Source: Pseudoalteromonas espejiana DSM 9414 | GTDB lineage: Bacteria; Pseudomonadota; Gammaproteobacteria; Enterobacterales; Alteromonadaceae | DNA length: 64,000 nucleotides | Reading direction: 5' to 3' | Assembly (NCBI RefSeq): GCF_002221525.1 | Contig: NZ_CP011028.1 | Location: 2,429,001 to 2,493,000, forward strand | Shown: piece after piece, positions 37,007-48,500 of the stretch | How the letters are laid out: each line of letters opens with the position of its first letter | Position numbering within the stretch: the stretch's first letter is position 1 | Translations under genes and position numbers: made by a program | The notes under the pieces: model-generated | The model's database searches: none | What the model was told of the DNA's origin: nothing | The model's input: only the letters and a program-made list of their open reading frames with translations

Positions 37007-37611
37007 CAGTTTTTTATGCCACTTTATTTAAATGGTTTAATTTTCAACAAACTGGCTACCAAGCATGCTAAAAAATACAATTTAGACTTAATTCCTTGCA
37101 TACCGCCTATAATAACACCGTAATCTCAAAGTCTATATTAAAACCCTCCCCTTCTTATTTATGCACAGTGCAGCAATGCAATTAAAAGGTATACATTTAT
37201 ATGCAAATTAAGTTTAAGTAATTTAATTTAAATAGCGCCCACCCACATTACGCTTATAGCATAGGAATTACCGGTTTATTTCACAGACTGTTTTTAAGTT
37301 AATTTTAAAACTAATTTAATAGTTATGTTTTGAGGTAACAGTACTCCTTATATCAATTTACTAGTTACGATACTTTTTATGTTCGGCCCTAACCTAAAGC
37401 TTGCTGAATTGTGTTGGTTAACTATAGGTATGACAGAATAAACCTTACTACCTACACTAAGCGGGCTTCTAAATTTAATGAACGCCACATCCTAGCAATA
37501 CCTTATCGATGCTTATTTAAGCATTACTATTAAAATTGCCGATAAAATAGACGCCCCTCTTATGCCGTTGTTTATAAAACCTTCATTCAGCACATTTTTA
37601 TCATTCAAGTG

Positions 37612-37639
37612 TTGACACATTTCCAACTCTATCTATAAT
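37612..37639 (+). promoter_or_regulatory. Promoter of the tRNA-Val array
   Basis: TTGACA, a 16-bp spacer and a perfect TATAAT, followed by the discriminator GCGCCCC, the same as for the tRNA-Glu operon. The first tRNA-Val starts about 43 bp downstream of the -10. Confidence 0.88.
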
Positions 37640-37681
37640 AGCGCCCCACAACAACGCAGCAATGTGAAGTTGTTTAGATGT

Positions 37682-37757
37682 GGGTGATTAGCTCAGTTGG
37701 GAGAGCATCGCCCTTACAAGGCGAGGGTCACTGGTTCAAGTCCAGTATCACCCACCA
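37682..37757 (+). tRNA. tRNA-Val (TAC), acceptor type A
   Basis: 76 nt: GGGTGATTAGCTCAGTTGGG at the 5' end, anticodon loop CTTACAA (TAC), T arm CACTGG/CCAGT, 3' ATCACCCACCA. Acceptor stem GGGTGAT/ATCACCC. Confidence 0.97.
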
Positions 37758-37816
37758 CTTTTTAAAAGTGATTCACATCTAAATTCTATATGGGCATTTA
37801 GTTCTATTAGAAAAAA

Positions 37817-37874
37817 GAGCATTACCGCTACCACCAAGTAACGGCAAAGTTCACTGGTTAAAATCCAGTACTAT
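37817..37874 (+). pseudogene. Decayed tRNA-Val remnant
   Basis: GAGCATTACCGCT, then GGCAAAGTTCACTGG and TCCAGTACTAT, line up with the D-arm end, anticodon stem and T arm of the intact tRNA-Val genes. The acceptor stem and anticodon are lost. It sits between two intact copies. Confidence 0.7.
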
Positions 37875-37905
37875 TTATTTAATAGTAGCGTTTTAATTTA
37901 TATGT

Positions 37906-37981
37906 GGGTGATTAGCTCAGTTGGGAGAGCATCGCCCTTACAAGGCGAGGGTCACTGGTTCAAGTCCAGTATCACCCACCA
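37906..37981 (+). tRNA. tRNA-Val (TAC), acceptor type A
   Basis: Identical to the copy at 37682-37757; anticodon TAC, CCA encoded. Confidence 0.97.
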
Positions 37982-38030
37982 CATATAAGCTTACTATTGT
38001 ATTAATGGTCACGTTTTAAAATTGTAATAT

Positions 38031-38117
38031 GGGTCGTTAGCTCAGTTACAAGAAAAGAGAGCATCACCGCTTTTTATAAAAGATGGCGAAGTTCACTGGT
38101 TAAAGTCCAGTACTATC
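38031..38117 (+). pseudogene. Decayed tRNA-Val, type B, with insertions
   Basis: It begins GGGTCGTTAGCTCAGTTA as in type B, then carries an insertion in the D loop, an altered anticodon arm (CACCGCTTTTTATAAAAGATGG) and a T arm AAGTTCACTGG/TCCAGTAC. The 3' acceptor half reads CTATCTA, so pairing and CCA are lost. Confidence 0.75.
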
Positions 38118-38141
38118 TATACAGATAATAGTATGTAATAT

Positions 38142-38217
38142 GGGTCGTTAGCTCAGTTGGGAGAGCATCGCCCTTACAAGGCGAGGGTCACTGGTTCAAG
38201 TCCAGTACGACCCACCA
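38142..38217 (+). tRNA. tRNA-Val (TAC), acceptor type B
   Basis: It is the same as type A except for acceptor stem GGGTCGT/ACGACCC, in which both sides changed so that pairing is kept. Anticodon TAC. A small hairpin, CACCATTC/GAATGGTG, follows it. Confidence 0.97.
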
Positions 38218-38253
38218 TTCTTAGAATGGTGCATATTACAAAAATTTATATGT

Positions 38254-38329
38254 GGGTGATTAGCTCAGTTGGGAGAGCATCGCCCTTACAAGGCGAGGGT
38301 CACTGGTTCAAGTCCAGTATCACCCACCA
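38254..38329 (+). tRNA. tRNA-Val (TAC), acceptor type A
   Basis: Identical type A copy; anticodon TAC, CCA encoded. Confidence 0.97.
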
Positions 38330-38376
38330 CATATAAACCTATTATTATGTTAATAGTTGCTTGTAAAATTTAATAT

Positions 38377-38452
38377 GGGTCGTTAGCTCAGTTGGGAGAG
38401 CATCGCCCTTACAAGGCGAGGGTCACTGGTTCAAGTCCAGTACGACCCACCA
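38377..38452 (+). tRNA. tRNA-Val (TAC), acceptor type B
   Basis: Second type B copy (GGGTCGT/ACGACCC), followed by the same CACCATTC/GAATGGTG hairpin as the first. Confidence 0.97.
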
Positions 38453-38485
38453 TTCTTAGAATGGTGCATATTAAATATATAATTT

Positions 38486-38561
38486 GGGTGATTAGCTCAG
38501 TTGGGAGAGCATCGCCCTTACAAGGCGAGGGTCACTGGTTCAAGTCCAGTATCACCCACCA
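38486..38561 (+). tRNA. tRNA-Val (TAC), acceptor type A
   Basis: Identical type A copy; anticodon TAC, CCA encoded. Confidence 0.97.
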
Positions 38562-38611
38562 AATTATATTTAATTTATAAGTCTTTAATAAAAGTCATAC
38601 CTATTATATGT

Positions 38612-38687
38612 GGGTGATTAGCTCAGTTGGGAGAGCATCGCCCTTACAAGGCGAGGGTCACTGGTTCAAGTCCAGTATCACCCACCA
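38612..38687 (+). tRNA. tRNA-Val (TAC), acceptor type A
   Basis: Last intact copy of the array, type A, directly followed by tRNA-derived 104-bp repeats. Confidence 0.97.
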
Positions 38688-38999
38688 CATATAAACCACC
38701 TTACTCATTCTTTCTGTTTATTATAAAGCATCGCCGTCCTTTACAAATAATGGCGCGAGTTACCGGCATCATGCCAAGTCATCACCCACCACATATAAAC
38801 CACCTTACTCATTCTTACTGTTTATTATAAAGCATCGCCGCCCTTTACGAATAATGGCGCGGGTTACCGGCATCATGCCAAGTCATCACCTACCACATAT
38901 AAACCACCTTACTCATTCTTACTGTTTATTATAAAGCATCGCCGCCCTTTACAAATAATGGCGCGGGTTACTGGCATCATGCCAAGTCATCACCCACCA
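38688..38999 (+). repeat. Three 104-bp tandem repeats derived from tRNA-Val
   Basis: CATATAAACCACCTTACTC starts at 38688, 38792 and 38896, exactly 104 bp apart. Each unit ends with a decayed tRNA-Val 3' portion: AGCATCGCC, CCTTTACAA, GGCGCGGGTTACCGG, then AAGTCATCACCCACCA (CTACCA in one copy). The 5' acceptor half and D arm are missing. The last intact tRNA-Val probably served as the seed of the duplication. Confidence 0.85.
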
Positions 39000-39241
39000 C
39001 ATATAAACACTTCAGAACACCTAATTTAAATCCCTTAAAAATAAATATCATTTATTAAGTAATTTTGTTTAATATCTTTTAAACCTTACTGTTTAAAATA
39101 CTCATGCCCTAATAGTTCATAGCCAGCTAAATGTATGAATATAAATTAATCTTCTAATAACCTCGGCTAATAGTTAAATTCCCTTGTAAGCAACTAAACT
39201 GTTGATTATAGTCTGTGTTAAATCTAATAACGTTTAAGCCA
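39000..39241. other. Gap between tRNA repeats and response-regulator gene
   Basis: About 240 bp of AT-rich sequence with no gene or strong promoter seen. It probably holds the promoter of the downstream gene. Confidence 0.4.
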
Positions 39242-40888
39242 ATGCCCACTAAGATCTATGCAAAAGCCAAAATACTGATAGTTGAAGAGCAACCACTAGC
39301 TCAAAGCTATATGAAACAGTCGCTGGAAAGGCTTGGCTTTCGGCAATTGCACTTTGCCGATCATGCAATTTCGGCAAAAGAACAATGCTTAGCTGAGCAA
39401 TTTGACTTAATTGTTTGCTCGTTTAATTTAAGCAAGCATCAAGATGGCTACCAACTTTATGAAGAGCTGCGTGTTAAGCAGCTTATAAAAAACTCCACCG
39501 CATTTATTTTTATTTCCGCTGAAACCAGTGGCGCGCTTGTACACAGTGTTTTAGAGCTTCAGCCAGACGACTTTTTAGTCAAGCCATTTACAGTACAAGA
39601 ACTAAAAACACGCATAGAACGAATTTTAAAACGTAAAAATGAGCTACAGAGCATTTATACGCTTATAGATGATGGCAACGACTCAAAGGCCATAAAAATA
39701 ATAGATGCTGCACTGAATAAAAAAAACAACATATACAGCCCTATCCTACTTCGCCTAAAAGGAGATGCCTTACTAAGGCTTAATCGCAGTGAAGAAGCAA
39801 AAGACTTTTTCACATCGGTTCTCGATATACAAAAATTTGCGTGGGCAAAGGTTGGTTTAGTTGAGGCTTTAATTGCAAATAACGAGCATATACTCGCGCA
39901 GCGCATGTTAAAAACCATGCTAGAACGCCACGAAACTAGGTTAGTGGCGCTAGATTTGCTCGGGCGCTTGGAGATAAAACTAAATCAATTTGAACTCGCA
40001 CAGGACTTTTTGAGCCAAGCGGTAGATATTGCGCCGCGCAATATACAAAGGCAAAAATCATTAAGTAATGTGTCGTTAATCAATCACGATTACGAAAAAA
40101 GTTATTTAACGCAAAAAGAAATAGCCAGCTACGCGCGCCATTCTATTCACGACAGTCCAGACATATACCTAAACGCTGCTCGAGCCGGTATCGACTTTGC
40201 ACTAACAACCGATCAGACAGATCAAATACAGCGTATTTCTCGTCAAACTAATAAATATATTAATGATTTAAAGTTACAGTTTCCAAATAATGCTAACCAA
40301 TCACAAATTGATGTGCTTAATGCTCGATTACATTATTTAAAAGATGAACACCAAAAAGCAAAGCGCTTAATAGAACAATTAGATGATGACGATGCGTTAA
40401 TCCGCTCAGTTGATGGCGCACTCGATAAAGCAAAAGCGTTTCATGAATTAGGCTTTCATCAAAAAGCCCAGGCACTTTTTAGCCAAATAATAAGCCACTG
40501 TGAGCGCCACCCTAATATGAGCGACACCACATACCTGCGTTATATTCAACAACAACAAATTGAACGTCGTGATATTAAAATGGGCCCAAAAGAGCTTAAT
40601 AACCATGCAGTTACCCAGTTTAATAAAGGCCAACTTAACACTGCCTTGGAGGCGTTTACGCAAGCATTTAGAGTGATGCCGCGAAACCCAAGCATTGCAC
40701 TTAATTTGTTACAGTGTTTATTTGATTCAAGCAAACAAAAGGGCGGCACTTTTAACATGGTAATTGCTAAAAAATGCTACGCCCTTTTGAGTAAATCGTC
40801 ACTACAGCCTGATCAATCTCAGCGCTTAGATAAGCTTTTATATATGGCTAAAGAATTAAAGCTCGATATTCAAAGCCCTGATAAATAA
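39242..40888 (+). CDS. Response-regulator-like protein with TPR repeats; receiver lacks the Asp
   Basis: A protein of 548 residues from ATG 39242 (MPTKIYAKAK); a GTG at 39215 would add nine. Residues 10-130 form a CheY-like receiver (ILIVEEQPLAQSYMKQSL at strand 1, FISAETSG for the Thr/Ser position, QPDDFLVKPF with Lys). Where the phosphorylated Asp is expected the sequence is IVCSFNLSKHQDGYQ, so Ser60 replaces it. Residues about 150-540 are TPR-like helical repeats (ALDLLGRLEIKLNQFELAQDFLSQA). It probably acts by protein-protein interaction without classical phosphorylation. There is no DNA-binding domain. Confidence 0.85.
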   Translation: MPTKIYAKAKILIVEEQPLAQSYMKQSLERLGFRQLHFADHAISAKEQCLAEQFDLIVCSFNLSKHQDGYQLYEELRVKQLIKNSTAFIFISAETSGALVHSVLELQPDDFLVKPFTVQELKTRIERILKRKNELQSIYTLIDDGNDSKAIKIIDAALNKKNNIYSPILLRLKGDALLRLNRSEEAKDFFTSVLDIQKFAWAKVGLVEALIANNEHILAQRMLKTMLERHETRLVALDLLGRLEIKLNQFELAQDFLSQAVDIAPRNIQRQKSLSNVSLINHDYEKSYLTQKEIASYARHSIHDSPDIYLNAARAGIDFALTTDQTDQIQRISRQTNKYINDLKLQFPNNANQSQIDVLNARLHYLKDEHQKAKRLIEQLDDDDALIRSVDGALDKAKAFHELGFHQKAQALFSQIISHCERHPNMSDTTYLRYIQQQQIERRDIKMGPKELNNHAVTQFNKGQLNTALEAFTQAFRVMPRNPSIALNLLQCLFDSSKQKGGTFNMVIAKKCYALLSKSSLQPDQSQRLDKLLYMAKELKLDIQSPDK

Positions 40889-40891
40889 ATT

Positions 40892-41332
40892 TTATAACTT
40901 TTTCATTGCAGCCGCATTTACACAATAACGTAGCCCAGTAGGTGCTGGCCCATCAGGAAAAATATGCCCTAAATGCGCATCACACACATTACACACCACT
41001 TCAACACGCTGCATACCATGGCTTGAGTCATTCACATAGCCAATGGCTTCTATTGTTGCAGGCTGTGTAAATGAAGGCCAGCCGGTACCACTATCAAACT
41101 TCTCATCAGCGTCAAACAATAAGTTATTGCAACACACACACGCATATTTACCTGGCTCTAAAAGCGTACAGCTTGATGAACTGTGAGGGCGCTCAGTGCC
41201 TTTATTACGTGTAACGTAATACTGCTCATCAGTTAGCATTGCTTGCCATTGCGCATCTGTTTTTACAACCTTTTCGCTAGGCGTAGGGTTGCCATTGTTG
41301 GCAAAATTTATAACATCATTCCAAGTGAGCAT
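40892..41332 (-). CDS. msrB: Peptide-methionine (R)-S-oxide reductase
   Basis: A 146-residue single-domain MsrB that reduces methionine-R-sulfoxide in proteins. It shows zinc Cys pairs CVCC and [10 protein letters not shown], the SGTGWPSF motif and the catalytic Cys in [10 protein letters not shown]. The start at 41332 (MLTWNDV) has a strong GGAGG ribosome-binding site; the longer in-frame reading to 41419 is translated MITE sequence. The MITE ends 30 bp upstream of the start, so it must have changed or supplied the promoter region. Confidence 0.95.
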   Translation of the reverse strand: MLTWNDVINFANNGNPTPSEKVVKTDAQWQAMLTDEQYYVTRNKGTERPHSSSSCTLLEPGKYACVCCNNLLFDADEKFDSGTGWPSFTQPATIEAIGYVNDSSHGMQRVEVVCNVCDAHLGHIFPDGPAPTGLRYCVNAAAMKKL

Positions 41333-41362
41333 AATAGCCTCCTTCGGTATTAATAAGTGATT

Positions 41363-41627
41363 AGGGTCTGTTGATCTTTTAAGGTTAAATTTACAGCAGT
41401 CTGTTTGGTATTTAGGCAAGGCAGAGCCTATGCAGTGTGGTTATTCCCCATAATTGGGCGATAACGTAGCATTAAGGCCAAACAGGCGCTGCCCACCGGG
41501 TTCTTCCTAGGGGCTATTTACTCTTTGTTGCTCAGTTTTTACTTAGCCCACTAGGTTACAAACCTCGCGCCGCGATTAAACAGCCCCTAGTTGAACAAAC
41601 TTTAATCCACAAAGTTCAACAGACCCT
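41363..41627 (-). mobile_element. MITE-like element, copy 2
   Basis: 265 bp, inverted relative to the homologous element at 10971-11236. Terminal repeats are AGGGTCTGTTGA at both ends (inverted), and the internal stem CTAGGGGCT/AGCCCCTAG is present. It lies between msrB and an uncharacterised gene and supplies the last two bases read in that gene's stop codon region. Confidence 0.88.
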
Positions 41628-42066
41628 AACTAAAGCGAATTGTTTGCTTTTCTTGCTCTGAAAGTATGCGCTTCATGTAGGTTTCAATATCATTTTTTTG
41701 TGCGGGTAAACTTACGCTAAATTGGCGCTCGTTATTACTGTGAATAATAAGCTCATCATCTTTACTTTCTATATGTTCAATACTGCCAATTACAAGCCAT
41801 TGCGGACCAAACTTTTTATCAAAAAAGCCTGCTAAACTAAATAGCATTAAATGTTGAGGGTCACGCTGAATAAAATTATCAAGCGTATTACGTTGCTTAA
41901 ACATTGGCGTAAGCCTATAACAACACGAACAAAAAACAAAAAACCATACCCCTAATACGGCTTTAAACCAAATGTGATCAGTTAACACACCGCTCAATGC
42001 TAATGCACAGAGTATTAGCCCTATAAGCGTGACCACAATCGCTATTTTTTTATTAATGGCGTCCAT
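41626..42066 (-). CDS. Hypothetical membrane protein, 3' end at MITE boundary
   Basis: A 146-residue protein with two hydrophobic helices at the N-terminus (about 8-27 and 32-50) and a C-terminal soluble domain (LVIGSIEHIESKDDELIIHS). I do not recognise the family. Its TAG stop straddles the junction with the MITE (41627/41628), so the native C-terminus may have been longer. It lies 3 nt after the DUF2919 gene, in one unit with ligA. Confidence 0.65.
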   Translation of the reverse strand: MDAINKKIAIVVTLIGLILCALALSGVLTDHIWFKAVLGVWFFVFCSCCYRLTPMFKQRNTLDNFIQRDPQHLMLFSLAGFFDKKFGPQWLVIGSIEHIESKDDELIIHSNNERQFSVSLPAQKNDIETYMKRILSEQEKQTIRFS

Positions 42067-42069
42067 TAA

Positions 42070-42585
42070 CTATCCTTTATTAAGTGGCTTTTTATCACCG
42101 GCTTTTTCGGTAGGTTCAGGCCAATCGTTAAAAAACACGGTTAAATACCGACTCTTAGCCAAATACCACAGCACCCAAAGCACAATAACCATTTGCACAG
42201 CTAAAAACAGTGAAAACCGATAATGACTATGTGCGGCCTGAATAGTTAACCAACTTAAATCAATTAATGCGCACAGTATTAACGGCCAGCGCATATAACG
42301 CCAGAGTTTTGCTAATCGTTCACTTTGCTTGTGTGAATCGCGAGGCCGCCTTAAACAAAATAAGAACGTAGGTACAATTGCAATTGCACCTATCGTAATG
42401 GCAACAAAAAAGTCGTTTTTTGATTTAAAAAATAACGACATTAAATCAAGTTCAGGCCTGCGACTTAGTGCTGCAATTACCCAAATAAAATATGAGCGCA
42501 GCAACACTAATATACTTAAATGAAATGCAATAGGCGTACGGTAGCTTCCGTATTTGTCCCAGTACTCTGGCCCGTATCGACTCAT
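42070..42585 (-). CDS. DUF2919 family inner-membrane protein
   Basis: A protein of 171 residues from ATG 42585 (MSRYGPEYWDKYGSY). The N-terminal RYGPEYWDKYG and LRPKSYFIW-like LLRSYFIWVIAAL patterns match the DUF2919 (YfeZ-like) family. About four to five transmembrane helices. An upstream in-frame extension overlaps the ligA end and is not supported. The function is unknown. It follows ligA by 10 nt. Confidence 0.75.
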   Translation of the reverse strand: MSRYGPEYWDKYGSYRTPIAFHLSILVLLRSYFIWVIAALSRRPELDLMSLFFKSKNDFFVAITIGAIAIVPTFLFCLRRPRDSHKQSERLAKLWRYMRWPLILCALIDLSWLTIQAAHSHYRFSLFLAVQMVIVLWVLWYLAKSRYLTVFFNDWPEPTEKAGDKKPLNKG

Positions 42586-42595
42586 AGTGGCTACC

Positions 42596-44614
<2,019 letters not shown>

Positions 44615-44638
44615 TTAAACCTCAAAAAACATAAAAAA

Positions 44639-44660
44639 AGCCACTTTAAGTTAAGTGGCT
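44639..44660 (-). terminator. Intrinsic terminator between zipA and ligA
   Basis: On the minus strand AGCCACTT pairs with AAGTGGCT, followed by a run of T (the A-run at 44632-44638). It lies about 38 bp after zipA, so ligA may have its own promoter or depend on readthrough. Confidence 0.8.
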
Positions 44661-44698
44661 TAATAAAAATAATATGTACGCTATACCTTTACGGTTAT

Positions 44699-45451
44699 TT
44701 ACGCAGAAAACGCACGTACCTGTTCAACATATTGGCGAACACGGTCAACGGTCATTTCTTCGCGCTCTGCATCTAAAATTTGTGCACCAAACTCATCCGC
44801 AATTTTTTTAGCGGCGCTGTGCAACATGTTAAAGGCAGCTAAGCCATCGCCTTCACATGGTAAAGTCATAAATAAGCTAACCCCTGCGGTACTAAATTGT
44901 TCCATATTATCAATATCGAACGTACCTGGGTTATACATATTTACTAATCTAAATAACACTGGGCCTTGGCCTGCAGGGTCAATATGACGATTAAAAAAGC
45001 CTTCTTCTGAGTATTTAAAACCAAGCGTATTAACCGCCGGTAATAATTTACTGCCTTGCATACTTAGCCCTTCTGGCATTTGTATATGTACAATAACAAA
45101 GTCTGATACATCAGCTGGTGTGTCTTTTTCAGCCTCTGGTTCTTCTTGCTCTGGCTCTTGTACTACTTGAAGGTCATCTTCAATAGGTATTTCTGGCACG
45201 CTTGTATCTATTTGCGGCTCACTAGCATCAAAATTAAGCTCACCAAATTGCGGTTCATCACGCTGGGTAACAACCGGCTCTTTAGGTTCAACTGGTGTAT
45301 GCGAAGGTGTATCTTGCATTGGTTCAACCCGCTCAGTAGGTGCTACCTCTGGGCTGTCTTTTTTTCTAACTGACCATAAACCGTGTACTAATAAGCCACC
45401 TATGACAAATACACTGATCACAATTAAAACCAATCTTAGTTCTTCGGCCAT
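44699..45451 (-). CDS. zipA: Cell division protein ZipA
   Basis: A 250-residue FtsZ-binding membrane protein. One N-terminal transmembrane helix (about 5-24, LVLIVISVFVIGGLLVHGLW) is followed by a Pro/Glu-rich linker (about 30-110) and the ZipA FtsZ-binding domain (about 115-250; DFVIVHIQMPEG, LFRLVNMYNPGTFD). It tethers the Z ring to the inner membrane. GAGGGG precedes the ATG. It lies between smc and ligA, the usual gammaproteobacterial neighbourhood. Confidence 0.97.
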   Translation of the reverse strand: MAEELRLVLIVISVFVIGGLLVHGLWSVRKKDSPEVAPTERVEPMQDTPSHTPVEPKEPVVTQRDEPQFGELNFDASEPQIDTSVPEIPIEDDLQVVQEPEQEEPEAEKDTPADVSDFVIVHIQMPEGLSMQGSKLLPAVNTLGFKYSEEGFFNRHIDPAGQGPVLFRLVNMYNPGTFDIDNMEQFSTAGVSLFMTLPCEGDGLAAFNMLHSAAKKIADEFGAQILDAEREEMTVDRVRQYVEQVRAFSA

Positions 45452-45523
45452 CCCCTCACCTTTTATTATTTGTTATGCCTAAATCCGTGTATTAATAAAT
45501 ACTAATACGCTTAAATTATACTT

Positions 45524-48500
45524 TTATGTGTGTGCAAGTTGCACTGCTTGTTCTATATCTACAGCAACCATCCGCGAAACACCTGGCTCCGCCATAGTAA
45601 CACCCGTTAAACGCCCAGCCATTTCCATGGCAATTTTATTATGACTAATATAAATAAATTGCACGGATTGTGACATTTCTTCAACCAAACGGCAAAAGCG
45701 TACTACATTGGCATCATCTAGCGGTGCATCTACTTCGTCAAGCATACAGAATGGAGCTGGATTGAGCCTGAATATAGAAAACACCAATGATAATGCGGTC
45801 AGCGCTTTTTCTCCACCACTTAACAGGTGAATTGTTGAATTTTTCTTACCTGGCGGTCGTGCCATTATACTAACACCACTTTCGAGTAAATCGTCACTGG
45901 TTAATTCTAAATACGCGCTACCCCCGCCAAATACTTTAGGAAACAGCTCTGCAAAGTCATCATTTACTTGCTCAAACGTTGCCTTAAAGCGCGTTTTAGT
46001 TTCAAAGTCTATTTTGCGAATAGCCCCTTCAAGGGTATTTAACGCTTTGGTTAAATCTTCTAGCTGATTATCTAGGTAATCACTTCGCTCTTTTGCTTGT
46101 TCGAATTCGTCAATTGCGGCTAAATTAACCGCTCCTAGTTTTTCTAACTGATTAGAAAATCCTGTTAATTGGTTTTGCGCAGCACTTAAGCTAAGTGACT
46201 CTGGCAATGTTTCTAATACGCTTTTTAAACTTTGGCTTAATTCTTCAAGCGGTTCGAGTGCTGCATCCGCTTTTATCAGTAAGCTTTGCTCTTCAATACT
46301 TAATTTTTGATGCTGCTCTTGCAAACCTACAAGCTCGCCTTGTGAATTTTTAAGGCTAGCTTGTTTGGTTGTTAAGCTTTGCTTTGCATCGTTTAGCTTA
46401 GCTTGTAAGCTGGTTAAGCGCGCCTCGCCTTGCTGATGCTTTACTAAAAGCGCTGCAATTCGCTCTTTTAGTTCTAGCTCAGGGATTAATAACTCTTCTA
46501 TTTGCTCGAGTAACTCCTGCGCACCTTCGCTTGCACTTACGTGTTCTTGTTCAGCATGATTAAGCTTTGTTTGACTTAATTGCCATTCACTTTGCGCCTT
46601 TTGCTCATTTAAAGTCGCTTGGTGCGCCTTGGTTTTATATTGCTCAAGTGTGGCTACTGCGTTACTGCACTTAGCATCGTTTTGCGTACGTAATGTATTT
46701 GCGGCCTCAAGCTCTGCGGTTAAATTATGTAACTGCAATTGTACTGATTCAAGTACTTGGGTTTGCTCGTTCTTCGTTTGCAATAATGCTGACTGTTTCA
46801 GGCTCACTTGCTTATGTTGCAGGCTAAGCTTTTCTAGCTGTAGAAGGTAATCTGCCACTTGCTCTTTAAGCATTTCGCTACGAGTTGTAGCAACGGCAAT
46901 ATTTTGTGCAAGTTGATGAATAGCTTCTTTAAATGTATTTAACTGTGCTGTTAATTGTGTTTGCAAAGCTTTGTGTTCGTTTAATTGCTGCTTTGAGCTT
47001 TGTAGCACTTGCTGAGATTTTAGTAACAGTGCTGTTTTTTCTTTTAATTGTTTATATTTTAAAAGCTGAGAGTTTTCGGCGCTCTTATTTGCACTCGCAT
47101 GCCAATTTCGCGCATGCATTGCGCCAGTTTTATCCATAACCGCAATATAAAACTCATCATTTAAAAGCGTTAAGTCGGCGTTTTCACTATAACCTATACG
47201 CATAAGTAAATCAGGGTAAACGCCACGTGTTATAAGCGCTGCTAAACTGCTTTTAGGTGCTTTTTTTTCACTTTTCCACACGCTATTGGTACTTGACGAC
47301 TGCGCTACATTTAAATGATCAAGCGTTTGTAATGCTTGTTCAACTAAGTGCTCATACCCAGGTTTTACCTCTAACTGTTTAAATAAGCTTTGGTTTTTTG
47401 CGCCTTGCTCTTCAAGGCCTAAACTACTATTTAACCCTGCAATACTTGCTTTTAATTCATTAACGCTTTGCAGGTTTTGCTGATAATCAAGCGCTGCCTG
47501 CTCAACTAAATCGGTTTGTTCATTTAGTTCTGCGCTGCAATGAGATTGTGCTGTTTGCTTACTGGCAAGCTCTTGCGTAAGTGCCTGCTTATGCTGTTTT
47601 TGCTCTGCTAGCTGCTGTTCTAAATCGCTATTTTTAAGCTCGTTAATTTGCGCAGTTAACTGGTTAAGCTGCGTATTTATATGTTCGAGCGCTTGCTCAG
47701 TTTGATTAATATTATTTTGCTGAGTTTGAACTTTGATTGTTTGCTCGCGCTGCTTGAGATCTAGTGCCTGCCACGTGCTTGTATGCGTGTTTTTTTCATC
47801 CGTTAGGATTGCTAACGTTTGTGTGAGCTCATTGACTTGCTCGCTGTACTCTAGGCTATGCTCTGCGGCCTCTTGCAAAGCATTATTTAGTTGTTCACAA
47901 ACATTTTGCTGCTGAGCTTTTAATTCTAAACTTTGGGTTTGACGCAGTTCTAATTTTATAAGGTTTTGCTTAAGTGTTTGTGTTTGTTGCTTAATGTTTA
48001 TTTGCTGTTGCTCTGCCCGGGTTAGCTCGGTGTGCATTGCATGCTGTTGCTGCTGCGCTTCGTTAAGCGAGTCTTGCTCTGCGTTTACTTGCGCCTCAAG
48101 GCTTGCAAGTACATCGTCATGACCAGAATGTGCCGTTTTAAAAAACGTAATTTGCTCATTGAGCTTTTTAATTTGCGCGCTTTTTTCAAGCTGTTGCTGG
48201 TTAAGCTTTTGCCACTTTAATACCGCAATTTGGCTTTTTAAAGTGCGCTCTTTTGCTTTTAGTTCTCGGTATTTTTTGGCATCAACCGACTGCACAGCAA
48301 GTTTATCAAGCTGAGTTTGCAGCTCTTTGCGCACATCGAGCAGGCGCTCTAGGTTTTCGCGGGTGCTTTTTATTCGAGTTTGAGTTTCGCGGCGGCGCTC
48401 TTTGTATTTAGACACACCAGCGGCTTCTTCTAAAAATACGCGCAGCTCTTGGGGTTTACTCTCAATTAGGCGCGAGATCATCCCCTGCTCTATAATTGCG

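Larger units (their letters stand above)
36922..37681. other. 760-bp gap between divergent tRNA operons
   Basis: It contains a promoter at each end (36978-37006 on minus, 37612-37639 on plus) and AT-rich DNA without a supported gene between them. Confidence 0.6.

Noticed and set aside
37085..37560. Possible gene or remnant in the gap between tRNA operons
   Set aside because: All frames are broken by stops and no protein pattern could be recognised.
38392..38830. Short open frames over tRNA-Val genes and the 104-bp repeats
   Set aside because: They are translations of tRNA sequence; the tRNA folds explain the conservation.
41333..41419. N-terminal extension of MsrB
   Set aside because: The extra 29 residues are mostly MITE sequence, and a strong GGAGG site marks the start at 41332.
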